Source: CG2-30-36-16 sp964372115
Lineage (GTDB): Bacteria > Bacteroidota > Ignavibacteria > Ignavibacteriales > Ignavibacteriaceae
Reading direction: 5' to 3'
Assembly: GCA_964372115.1 (NCBI GenBank)
Contig: CAYJPN010000016.1
Span: 47,231-111,230 of the forward strand
DNA: 64,000 nucleotides
The first letter of the stretch is position 1, and each line of letters begins with the position of its first letter. The notes under the pieces are model-generated. The model was given only the letters and a program-made list of their open reading frames with translations, had not been told where the DNA came from and made no database searches. Of this stretch, positions 34,709-43,800 are shown piece after piece. A program made the position numbers and the translations under genes.

Positions 34709-35352
34709 TAGCTTACTACCTCTCCGCTTCCAAATGTTTTATATATTGCATCAACGGCACTTTTTTGAAGTACAAGCACTTGGTTATTTAGTATATGATA
34801 TGTAGATGCTTTATCTGCTTCGAGAATATTAATTTTACTAATATTTCTGCCTGATTTATAAATTGCTTCCTGTTTTCCGTTTGTTAGCAATAATACCTTT
34901 TTGCCGGTTATTTTTAGTGCATTAAGCATACCAGCAAATTCTTTTGTTTTGGGTGTTTCAAAGGAAAAATCTTCAACAACAAGAATTTGATTATCTTTTA
35001 CTTTATAACTTAATGCCGATTTACGAGCTAATCTTTTTACTTTTTTCGAAAGATACTGCCTGTAATCACGCGGTTTGGGACCAAAAATTGTTCCTCCACC
35101 AACCCATAACGGAGAACGCGTTGTTCCGGCACGAGCGCCGCCGCGACCTTTTTGCTTCCATGGTTTTTTTCCACCACCGTGAACCTCGCCACGCTCTTTC
35201 GATTTATGCGTGCCTTGTCTTTGATTGGCAAGATAAGCTTTTACTGCCAGGTAGATCGCATGATCATTTGGTTCTATAGCAAAAATATCATCTGCCAGCT
35301 CAATTGTTTCGCCGGAATCGGAACCATCTATTTTTAAAACATCTAACTTCAT
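34708..35352 (-). CDS. rplD: 50S ribosomal protein uL4
   Basis: A 214-residue uL4 with its tunnel loop (KPWKQKGRGGARAGTTRSPLWVGGG, about residues 67-91). In E. coli this protein represses the S10 operon. The rRNA-binding and globular parts are complete; order rplC, rplD, rplW is standard. Confidence 0.98.
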   Translation of the reverse strand: MKLDVLKIDGSDSGETIELADDIFAIEPNDHAIYLAVKAYLANQRQGTHKSKERGEVHGGGKKPWKQKGRGGARAGTTRSPLWVGGGTIFGPKPRDYRQYLSKKVKRLARKSALSYKVKDNQILVVEDFSFETPKTKEFAGMLNALKITGKKVLLLTNGKQEAIYKSGRNISKINILEADKASTYHILNNQVLVLQKSAVDAIYKTFGSGEVVS

Positions 35353-35366
35353 GTTAATTTACCAAC

Positions 35367-35990
35367 TTACTTCTTTAACAATTCAACATATGAGTTAATC
35401 GAACCGGGAACAGCGCCTTTAACCAAAATTAAATTTTCTTCAGGTAATACTTTTACTACTTTAAGGTTAGAAACTGTAACAAATTCGTAACCGGTGCGTC
35501 CGGCCATTTTCATACCTTTGAAAACTCTTGATGGATATGAACTTGAACCGATTGAACCCGGAGCTCTTAAACGATCACTTTGTCCGTGCGTTGTACCGCC
35601 TACACCGCCGAAGCCGTGACGTTTCATAACGCCTTGGAAACCTTTTCCGATAGAACGACCTCTAACTTTTATTTTTTCGCCCTCTTTAAAGAGGTCAACT
35701 TTTAATTCATCACCAATTTTATATTCAGAAGGTTCTGTGAGACGAAATTCTTTTACAATAGCTGCTGGGGCAATATCATATTTTTTGTATTGACCAAGAA
35801 CCGGCTTCGAAACATTCTTTTCTTTCTTTTCACCAAATCCAAGCTGCAACGCATTGTAGCCATCTAATTCTTTTGTCCGGATCGATGATATTTTACACGG
35901 ACCTGCCTGAATAACAGTTACCGGTATTATTTCGCCTTCTGCGCTGAAAATACTCGTCATTCCTATTTTTTTACCAATGATGCCAAACAT
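35367..35990 (-). CDS. rplC: 50S ribosomal protein uL3
   Basis: A 207-residue uL3. Start MFGIIGKKIGMTSIF and the VMKRHGFGGVGGTTHGQSDR block are canonical. In the loop near the peptidyl transferase centre the sequence is SSSYPSRVFKGMKMAG, so the Gln that is methylated in E. coli is replaced by Ser, as in related phyla. Confidence 0.97.
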   Translation of the reverse strand: MFGIIGKKIGMTSIFSAEGEIIPVTVIQAGPCKISSIRTKELDGYNALQLGFGEKKEKNVSKPVLGQYKKYDIAPAAIVKEFRLTEPSEYKIGDELKVDLFKEGEKIKVRGRSIGKGFQGVMKRHGFGGVGGTTHGQSDRLRAPGSIGSSSYPSRVFKGMKMAGRTGYEFVTVSNLKVVKVLPEENLILVKGAVPGSINSYVELLKK

Positions 35991-36007
35991 CTTATCTCCC
36001 GGATTCT

Positions 36008-36316
36008 TTAAAGCTTAATTTCAATATCAACACCAGCCGGAATATCTAATTTAGATAAAGAATCGACTGTTTTGTTGTTTGAATTATGTATATCAATAAT
36101 GCGTTTATGCGCCCTAGTCTCAAACTGCTCGCGCGATTTTTTATCTACGTGAGGAGATCTTAAAACAGTGTATAGAGTTCTTCTTGTCGGTAGAGGTATT
36201 GGTCCGGAAACCACCGCTCCGGTGCTTCTAACTGTTTTTATAATTTTTTCTGTCGATTTATCGATCAAAATATGATCGTAAGATTTCAACTTAATTCTTA
36301 TTTTCTGACCAGGCAC
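36008..36316 (-). CDS. rpsJ: 30S ribosomal protein uS10
   Basis: A 102-residue uS10, also the NusE antitermination factor. The blocks IKLKSYDHILIDKST and TGAVVSGPIPLPTRRTLYTVLRSPHVDKKSREQFE-type segment are in normal order. Translation starts with GTG preceded by AAGGAG. It follows tuf, with a hairpin in between (36349-36369). Confidence 0.98.
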   Translation of the reverse strand: MPGQKIRIKLKSYDHILIDKSTEKIIKTVRSTGAVVSGPIPLPTRRTLYTVLRSPHVDKKSREQFETRAHKRIIDIHNSNNKTVDSLSKLDIPAGVDIEIKL

Positions 36317-36348
36317 TTAAAATACTCCTTATAATATATTAGACACGA

Positions 36349-36369
36349 AAAGGGAGCAAAACTCCCTTT
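36349..36369 (-). promoter_or_regulatory. Hairpin between tuf and rpsJ
   Basis: AAAGGGAG pairs with CTCCCTTT around a five-base loop, followed on the minus strand by only four T and then TATAAT-like sequence just before the rpsJ ribosome binding site. This may be a weak terminator or attenuator at the str/S10 border, or a processing site. Confidence 0.55.
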
Positions 36370-36389
36370 CCGGTGGAATCTAATTTCAC

Positions 36390-37595
36390 TTATTTTATAA
36401 TCTTCGTAACAACTCCAGCACCTACGGTTCTACCGCCCTCGCGTATAGCAAAGCGTAAACCTTCTTCCATAGCGATTTCGGAGATGAGATCAACCGAAAG
36501 CATCACTCTATCACCAGGCATAACCATTTCGGTACCTTCAGGCAGTGTAGCAACACCGGTTACGTCTGTTGTCCTAAAATAGAACTGAGGTCTGTAACCG
36601 TTAAAGAATGGAGTATGACGTCCACCTTCTTCTTTTGAAAGTATGTATACTTCGCCCTCAAATTGTTTGTGAGGAGTTATTGTACCTGTTTTGGCAATAA
36701 CCATTCCTCTTTCAATTTCTTTTTTGTCTATTCCTCTTAAAAGAATACCAGCATTATCGCCGGCAAGAGCAATATCTAATTCTTTACGGAACATTTCAAT
36801 ACCGGTAACAACTGTTTTTTTGTGCATACCGAGACCGATAAGTTCAACTTCTTCCTGAATTTTAACCTGACCGCGTTCAACTCTACCGGTGGCAACAGTA
36901 CCACGACCAGTAATTGAGAAAACATCTTCCACAGGCATTAAGAATGGTTTGTCAGTATCTCTTGCAGGTAACGGAATATATTCATCAACTGCTTTCATAA
37001 GTTCCCAAATGCAATTAAATCTTTCGTCATCTGCTGAAGCACCTGAAGTAGCAGCTTCCAAAGCTCTTAAAGCAGAACCCTGAATAATCGGTATTTCATC
37101 GCCCGGGAATTCATATTCTGTTAACAGATCTCTTAATTCTACTTCAACTAATTCTAAAAGTTCAGGGTCATCAACCGCATCAACTTTATTCATAAACACA
37201 ACCATTTTAGGAACACCTACCTGGCGTGCAAGAAGAATATGCTCTCTGGTTTGAGGCATTGGACCATCAGTTGCGGCTACAACGAGTATAGCGCCGTCCA
37301 TTTGTGCAGCACCAGTAATCATGTTTTTAACGTAATCAGCGTGACCAGGACAGTCTACGTGAGCGTAATGTCTGTTCTCAGTAGAATACTCTACGTGAGC
37401 AGTAGCAATGGTAATACCTCTTTCTCTTTCTTCAGGGGCATTATCAATTGAATCAAATGATCTTTGTTCCGATAAGCCCTTTAAAGCGAGAGCCATAGTG
37501 ATGGCAGCGGTTAATGTAGTTTTGCCATGATCTACGTGACCTATTGTACCTACGTTAACGTGAGGTTTGCTCCTGTCAAATTTTGCTTTTGCCAT
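36390..37595 (-). CDS. tuf: Elongation factor Tu
   Basis: A 401-residue EF-Tu that carries aminoacyl-tRNA to the ribosome. G1 is GHVDHGKTT (residues 19-27), G3 is DCPGHADY, G4 is NKVDAVDD. Domains 2 and 3 follow in full. It is the only tuf in the window: the site next to tRNA-Trp and secE where Proteobacteria have a second copy holds rpmG instead. Confidence 0.98.
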   Translation of the reverse strand: MAKAKFDRSKPHVNVGTIGHVDHGKTTLTAAITMALALKGLSEQRSFDSIDNAPEERERGITIATAHVEYSTENRHYAHVDCPGHADYVKNMITGAAQMDGAILVVAATDGPMPQTREHILLARQVGVPKMVVFMNKVDAVDDPELLELVEVELRDLLTEYEFPGDEIPIIQGSALRALEAATSGASADDERFNCIWELMKAVDEYIPLPARDTDKPFLMPVEDVFSITGRGTVATGRVERGQVKIQEEVELIGLGMHKKTVVTGIEMFRKELDIALAGDNAGILLRGIDKKEIERGMVIAKTGTITPHKQFEGEVYILSKEEGGRHTPFFNGYRPQFYFRTTDVTGVATLPEGTEMVMPGDRVMLSVDLISEIAMEEGLRFAIREGGRTVGAGVVTKIIK

Positions 37596-37645
37596 CTTAA
37601 ATTCTCCTTCTAAGGTTAATTTTTCTTTTTATTATTAATTCTTTA

Positions 37646-39745
37646 TTATGCTGAAGCTGTTGCTTTTTTTCCTAAAGTTTTCTCTGCAATCTCATCGGCA
37701 ATTGATTTAGGAACTTCCTGGTAATGAGAAAATTGCATCGTATATATTGCGCGTCCTTGTGTCATCGACCTTAATACAGTCGCATATCCAAACATTTCAG
37801 ATAAAGGTACATGCGATTTTATTACCTGTGCATCTTTGCGTGCAGAAAAACCTTCAATTTTTCCTCTGCGCGAGTTCAGATCACCCATTACATCTCCAAG
37901 GTATTCTTCCGGTGTTACTACCTCAACCGACATAAGCGGTTCGAGAAGAATTGGTTTTGCCTTGCGTGCGCCTGCCTTAAACGCCATAGAACCTGCAACT
38001 TTAAATGATAGTTCATCAGAATCAACATCGTGATAAGAACCATCGTAAATTTTTGCCTTAATATCTACAACCGGAAAACCGGCAATAACTCCATTACGCA
38101 TTGCATCTTGAATACCAGCAGAAACCGCTGGGACATATTCTTTAGGAACAACACCGCCAACAATACCGTTAACAAACTCATAACCTTTACCAGGTTCGTT
38201 CGGACCTAATTCGATCCAAACATGTCCGTACTTTCCACGTCCACCGCTTTGCTTTACGAATTTTCCTTCAGCATTAACTGTCTGGGAAATTGTTTCTCTG
38301 TAAGCAACCTGAGGTTTACCAACATTGGCTTCAACTTTAAATTCTCTTTTCATTCTGTCAACTAAAATTTCAAGATGAAGTTCGCCCATTCCACTGATAA
38401 GTGTTTGAGCTGTTTCTTCGTCAACTTTTATTCTAAAAGTAGGATCTTCATCAGAAAGTTTAACCAACGCATCCGAAAGTTTATCCTGATCTGCTTTTGT
38501 TTTTGGTTCAATAGCAATCTGAATAACAGGTTCGGGAAAAATAATTTTTTCAAGAACTACAGGGTCTTTTTCGCCACAAAGAGTGTCGCCGGTTCGAGTA
38601 AATTTTAAACCAACTGCTGCAGCAATATCGCCCGCTCTAACTTCAGTAATTTCTTCTCTATGATTTGCGTGCATTTGCAGTAGTCGCGAAATTCTTTCTT
38701 TCTTACCACTGACTGCATTAAAAATATATGACCCGGCTTTAAGTGTTCCTGAATAAACTCTGAAGAAAGTAAGTTTACCAACGTAAGCGTCATTCATAAT
38801 TTTGAATGCGAGTGCTGTAAATTCTTCGTCTTCAGACATTTTACGCGCAACTTCATCGGAAAGCCCGATATGATGCGCTATTATTTCAGGGAAGTCATTC
38901 GGTGCCGGCAGAAAATCTATTACACTATCCAATAACTTCTGTACACCTTTATTTTTGAAGGAAGAACCACATAAAACAGGAATAATGTTCAAGTCTATAG
39001 TGGCGCGGCGTAAGACAACTTTTATCTCTTGTTCGCTTATTTCTTTTCCTTCGAGGTATTTCTCAAGCAAAGTATCATCAACATCAGAAACCGCTTCAAG
39101 CATTTCTGTTCTAAACTTAGTTGCTAATTCCTGCAAATCATGCGGAATTTCAATTTCATCATAAGTAGCTCCGAAGCCTTCGTCGTGATACATTCTGGCT
39201 TTGTTTGAAATAAGATCAATTACTCCGGTAAACATATCGCCTTCACCAATCGGAAGCGTAAGAGGAACTGCATTTGCTCCGAGCCTGTCCTTCATCATTT
39301 GAACCGCGTTATAAAAATCGGCTCCTGTTCTATCCATTTTATTGACGAAAGCAATTCTGGGTACTTTATATTTATCTGCTTGTCTCCAAACAGTTTCTGA
39401 TTGTGGCTCAACACCACCAACAGCGCAGAATAAAGCGACTGCACCATCTAAAACTCTTAATGATCTTTCAACTTCAACTGTAAAATCAACGTGGCCGGGA
39501 GTGTCAATAATGTTTATCTGATGATCTTTCCAGTAACATGTTGTAGCGGCACTTGTAATTGTAATTCCGCGTTCTTTTTCCTGTTCCATCCAATCCATCG
39601 TAGCGGCGCCGTCGTGTACTTCACCAATTCTATGTAGTTTACCTGTATAGAATAATATACGTTCGGTTGTAGTAGTCTTACCAGCGTCAATATGCGCCAT
39701 AATCCCAATGTTTCTAACGTTCTCTATCTTACGTATTCCAGCCAT
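37646..39745 (-). CDS. fusA: Elongation factor G
   Basis: A 699-residue translocase GTPase. G1 is AHIDAGKTTTTE (residues 17-28), G3 DTPGHVDF, G4 NKMDRTGAD. Domains II to V are complete, ending at the PKSIADEIAEKTLGKK tail. It is the third gene of the str operon. Confidence 0.98.
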   Translation of the reverse strand: MAGIRKIENVRNIGIMAHIDAGKTTTTERILFYTGKLHRIGEVHDGAATMDWMEQEKERGITITSAATTCYWKDHQINIIDTPGHVDFTVEVERSLRVLDGAVALFCAVGGVEPQSETVWRQADKYKVPRIAFVNKMDRTGADFYNAVQMMKDRLGANAVPLTLPIGEGDMFTGVIDLISNKARMYHDEGFGATYDEIEIPHDLQELATKFRTEMLEAVSDVDDTLLEKYLEGKEISEQEIKVVLRRATIDLNIIPVLCGSSFKNKGVQKLLDSVIDFLPAPNDFPEIIAHHIGLSDEVARKMSEDEEFTALAFKIMNDAYVGKLTFFRVYSGTLKAGSYIFNAVSGKKERISRLLQMHANHREEITEVRAGDIAAAVGLKFTRTGDTLCGEKDPVVLEKIIFPEPVIQIAIEPKTKADQDKLSDALVKLSDEDPTFRIKVDEETAQTLISGMGELHLEILVDRMKREFKVEANVGKPQVAYRETISQTVNAEGKFVKQSGGRGKYGHVWIELGPNEPGKGYEFVNGIVGGVVPKEYVPAVSAGIQDAMRNGVIAGFPVVDIKAKIYDGSYHDVDSDELSFKVAGSMAFKAGARKAKPILLEPLMSVEVVTPEEYLGDVMGDLNSRRGKIEGFSARKDAQVIKSHVPLSEMFGYATVLRSMTQGRAIYTMQFSHYQEVPKSIADEIAEKTLGKKATASA

Positions 39746-39774
39746 TCTTACTTAATCTAATCCTATTCTATCAA

Positions 39775-40242
39775 TTACCATCTAAAGTGAGCAAATGCTT
39801 TATTTGCTTCAGCCATTTTATGCGTGTCTTCTTTTTTCTTTACAGTAGATCCTTCACCGTTTGAAGCAGCTATTAATTCTGAGGCTAATTTTGCAGCCAT
39901 GCTTTTTTCGTTTCTTGCGCGTGCATAAGTTTTAAGCCAACGCATTGCAAGAGCATATCTTCTTTCGGGACGAACTTCTGTTGGAACCTGGTAAGTTGCA
40001 CCGCCAACACGTCTGCTTCTTACTTCGATTAATGGCTGCGTATTGCTCATAGCCTTTTTAAAAACTTCCAATCCGTCTTTTTTTGTTCTTTGTTGAATAA
40101 TTTCAAAAGAATCATAAACAATTTGGCGTGCAACGTCTTTTTTTCCATCGTACATTAAATTGTTCACAAATTTTGCAACCAGAACATCGTTAAATTTCGG
40201 GTCAGGTTTAAGATACCGTTTCTCTGCTCTTTTCTTTCTCAT
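39775..40242 (-). CDS. rpsG: 30S ribosomal protein uS7
   Basis: A 155-residue uS7, initiator of head assembly. RRVGGATYQVPTEVRPERRYALAMRWL (about residues 77-103) is the family hallmark and the tail EANKAFAHFRW is complete. In E. coli it also represses the str operon. Confidence 0.98.
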   Translation of the reverse strand: MRKKRAEKRYLKPDPKFNDVLVAKFVNNLMYDGKKDVARQIVYDSFEIIQQRTKKDGLEVFKKAMSNTQPLIEVRSRRVGGATYQVPTEVRPERRYALAMRWLKTYARARNEKSMAAKLASELIAASNGEGSTVKKKEDTHKMAEANKAFAHFRW

Positions 40243-40255
40243 AACTTATCTTGTC

Positions 40256-40633
40256 TTATTTTGCTTTCGGTTTTTTAGCGCCGTACTTGGATCTACTTTT
40301 TCTTCTATCTTCAACACCGCTTGTATCTAAAGTACCGCGGATAATGTGATATCTAACACCCGGAAGATCTTTTACTCTTCCGCCTCTAATAAGCACTATT
40401 GAGTGTTCCTGCAAATTGTGCCCTTCGCCCGGAATATAAGCTGTTACTTCCATCGTGTTTGTCAGTCGCACTCTCGCAACTTTTCTTAATGCAGAATTCG
40501 GCTTCTTGGGGGTTGAAGTATATACTCTTGTGCATACTCCTCTTTTCTGAGGGCAAGCATCCAAAGCCGGTGCTTTTTTCTTAGCAAGAATCGCTACGCG
40601 ACCTTTTCTAACAAGCTGATTTATTGTGGGCAC
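40256..40633 (-). CDS. rpsL: 30S ribosomal protein uS12
   Basis: A 125-residue uS12 in the decoding centre. It starts with GTG after an AGGAG ribosome binding site. The lysines at the two classical streptomycin-resistance positions are wild type (TPKKPNSALRK and GRVKDLPGVRYH), so no such resistance is encoded. First gene of the str operon. Confidence 0.98.
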   Translation of the reverse strand: MPTINQLVRKGRVAILAKKKAPALDACPQKRGVCTRVYTSTPKKPNSALRKVARVRLTNTMEVTAYIPGEGHNLQEHSIVLIRGGRVKDLPGVRYHIIRGTLDTSGVEDRRKSRSKYGAKKPKAK

Positions 40634-40678
40634 AAAAATCTCCTAAAGATTATACAGTCAAAAAAATTTCAGACTTTA

Positions 40679-40707
40679 AATATAGGTGTTACCTAAAAAT
40701 TAGTCAA
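40679..40707 (-). promoter_or_regulatory. Promoter of the str operon
   Basis: On the minus strand TTGACT (40702-40707) and TATATT (40679-40684) are separated by 17 bases, a near-consensus sigma-70 promoter. It can equally be read as TTG-N20-TATATTTA, close to the Bacteroidota form. It lies about 45 bp before rpsL and just after the rpoC terminator. Confidence 0.7.
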
Positions 40708-40748
40708 GAAAACATTGAAATAAATTTCTTTTTAATACACTATTTAGA

Positions 40749-40781
40749 CAAAAAAACCGGCTCCCCACTACGGTGAGCCGG
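40749..40781 (-). terminator. Terminator of rpoC
   Basis: On the minus strand CCGGCTC pairs with GAGCCGG around an 11-base loop and is followed by seven T. It lies 23 bases after the rpoC stop codon and separates the rpoBC unit from the str operon. Confidence 0.93.
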
Positions 40782-40804
40782 ATTTTTCAAATTTTGGAGC
40801 CAAA

Positions 40805-43800
40805 TTAGGCTTCAACTTCTTCCGTCGACTCTTCAACTTGCTCTTCTTCGGTCTTCAAAATTATATCTAAATACTTTTTCAGACCAGTTCCAGCGGGTAT
40901 TAGATGACCCATAACTACATTTTCCTTCAACCCGCGGAGGCGATCAATTTTTGCCTCTGTTGCAGCGTTGGCTAGTACTTTTGTTGTTTCCTGGAATGAT
41001 GCAGCCGAAATGAAACTTTCAGTTGAAAGAGCCGCTTGAGTTATGCCAAGTAAAACGTGTTCAAATGTCGCCGGTTCGGCATCTCTGGCAATTACCGGTT
41101 TTTTACTTTTCTTTTTGAGGTCGGCGTTAATTTCTCTAAGCTTACCTTTTGTAATAAGAGATCCGTCTTTATATTTCGAATCGCCTTTATCTTCTATATA
41201 AGCCATTGTAATTACTTTACCATTCTCTTCGATGAATTCGTTACGATCAACAATATCTTCTTCGAGGAATTTGGTATCGCCGGGTGATACTATTCTAATT
41301 TTCTGAAGCATTTGACGAACGATTACTTCAATATGCTTATCATTTATTTTCACGCCCTGTAAGCGGTAAACATCTTGTATTTCATTAACAAGATATTCCT
41401 GAACGGCACTGGTACCTTTTATCTTCAAGATATCGTGAGGGTTAATTGGCCCGTCGGTAATTTTTTCACCGGCAGGAATTTCATCACTCTCTTGAACTAA
41501 AATATGTTTACCAAGCGGAACGTTATATTTTTTCTCATCGGAACCATCAGGGGCAGTAATAAATATTTCTCTCGAACCTTTTTTACGGGCTCCGAATTTT
41601 ACAAATCCTTCAATTTCGGAAACTATTGAAGACTCTTGAGGACTTCTCGCTTCAAACAATTCAGTTACTCTCGGCAAACCACCAGTAATATCGCGACTCT
41701 TAGTAGCTTGTTTAGAAATTTTTGCAAGAATTGTTCCGGCGCTAACCATTTCTCCTTCATCAACCGAAAGATAGGCTCTGTTTGGGATGTTAAATGATTT
41801 TTTTATGCCGTCTTCAGATTCAATTGAAATACTTGGTGTTAAATTTTTATCTTTTGATTCGCTGACAATTTTCTGGACGTGACCAGTTTGCTCATCAGTA
41901 ACCTGCTGCATTGTTGTGCCGTCTATAAGATCCACAAATTTTACACGACCGGGAATATCTGTTAATATTACGGCATTGTAGGGATCGTGGTTATAGAGTG
42001 GAGAACGTTTTTTAATTACATCGCCATCGTTTACTAACAGTTCGGAACCGTAAGGTACATCGTATTTTTTTATTTGACGATTATTGTCATCATAAATACC
42101 AATAGTACCACGACGACCTGTAACTACTTTTACGGCACCCATAAAATCTGTTTTATCTACATATGCAATTTTTTCAAATTTTACTATACCATCTAATGTT
42201 GTTTCTACCTGCGACTGGCTTGCAATACGGGAGGATGTTCCACCAAGGTGGAAAGTACGCAGCGTAAGCTGTGTACCGGGTTCACCGATAGACTGTGCAG
42301 CAATAATACCGACAGCCTCGCCAATTTCTACTATCTTACCATTTGTAAGATTTCTTCCGTAACACTTAGCGCAAACTCCTCGTTTCGATTCGCAAGTAAG
42401 AACTGTTCTAATATAAACCGATTCAATGCTGGCGTCTTCAATATGCTCCGCAATTGTTTCAGTTATCATTTCACCTGCCGGAACAATTACTTCATCAGTA
42501 CGTAAATCGTAAACATCTTCTTGCGCTACACGCCCTGTAATACGTTCTGCAAGCGGTTCTCTTTCCTGCTCAACATCTTTAAGGGCGGTTACTTCAATTC
42601 CTAGAATAGTCCCACAGTCAATTTCGCTGATAATAACATCCTGTGAAACATCAACAAGTCTTCTCGTAAGATAACCGGCATCGGCAGTTTTTAGCGCTGT
42701 ATCGGCTAAACCTTTACGAGCACCGTGAGTAGAAATGAAATACTCAAGTACCGAAAGACCTTCTTTAAAATTAGCAACTATCGGATTCTCAATAATTTCG
42801 CCAGCCTGACCGGATAAAGTTTTTTGAGGTTTCATCATAAGACCACGCATACCGGCTAACTGACGAACCTGCTCTTGAGAGCCTCTCGCACCGGAGTCAA
42901 CCATCATATGCAACGAGTTGAAACCATGATTATGTATTCGAAGTTTTTCCATCAACGCACGAGCAACATCATTGGCAGTATGTGTCCAAACGTCAATAAT
43001 TTTGTTATAACGTTCAGCGTCAGTGATAACACCCATCTCGTGTTCGTTTAGTATCCCCTCTACTTTTTTGTTGGCTTTGGAGATAAGATTTATTTTTTCT
43101 TCCGGTATAATCATATCGCCGTAAGATACCGATAACCCACCGGCAGTAGAATATCTAAAGCCAAGTTCTTTAAGGTCATCAAGGAACTTGGATGTTACTT
43201 TATTACCCATTTTCATAAACATTTGACCGATAAAACCGCCGAATGTTTTTTTGATGAGCAACTGGTTGAAATAACCCATCTCTTTTGGTACAATTTGATT
43301 AAAAATTACTCTGCCAACTGTGGTTTCAACCATTTCTCCATTGAGACGAACTTTTATTTTTGCATGAAGTGCAACAACTTTGTTATTGTATGCAATTATA
43401 ACTTCCTGGTGCGATCCGAATGTCATACCCTCGCCAAGCTCACCTTCCTTAAACTTTGTAAGGTAATAGCAGCCAAGCACTATATCTTGAGTAGGAACAA
43501 CAATAGGACTGCCGTTTTGCGGCGAAAGAATATTATGACTTGATAACATTAATAACGAAGCTTCAAGTTGTGCTTCAAACGAAAGCGGAACGTGAACAGC
43601 CATCTGATCACCGTCAAAGTCGGCGTTGAACGCTGTACACACCATTGGATGCAATTGAATTGCTCGACCGTCAATTAATATAGGTTGAAAAGCCTGAATA
43701 CCAAGTCTGTGCAATGTAGGCGCACGGTTAAGAAGTATCGGGTGCCCTTTTATTACTTTTTCAAGTATATCCCAAATAATAGGATCTTTTCTATCTACAA

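Noticed and set aside
40256..40633. Streptomycin resistance in uS12
   Set aside because: Both classical lysines are present.
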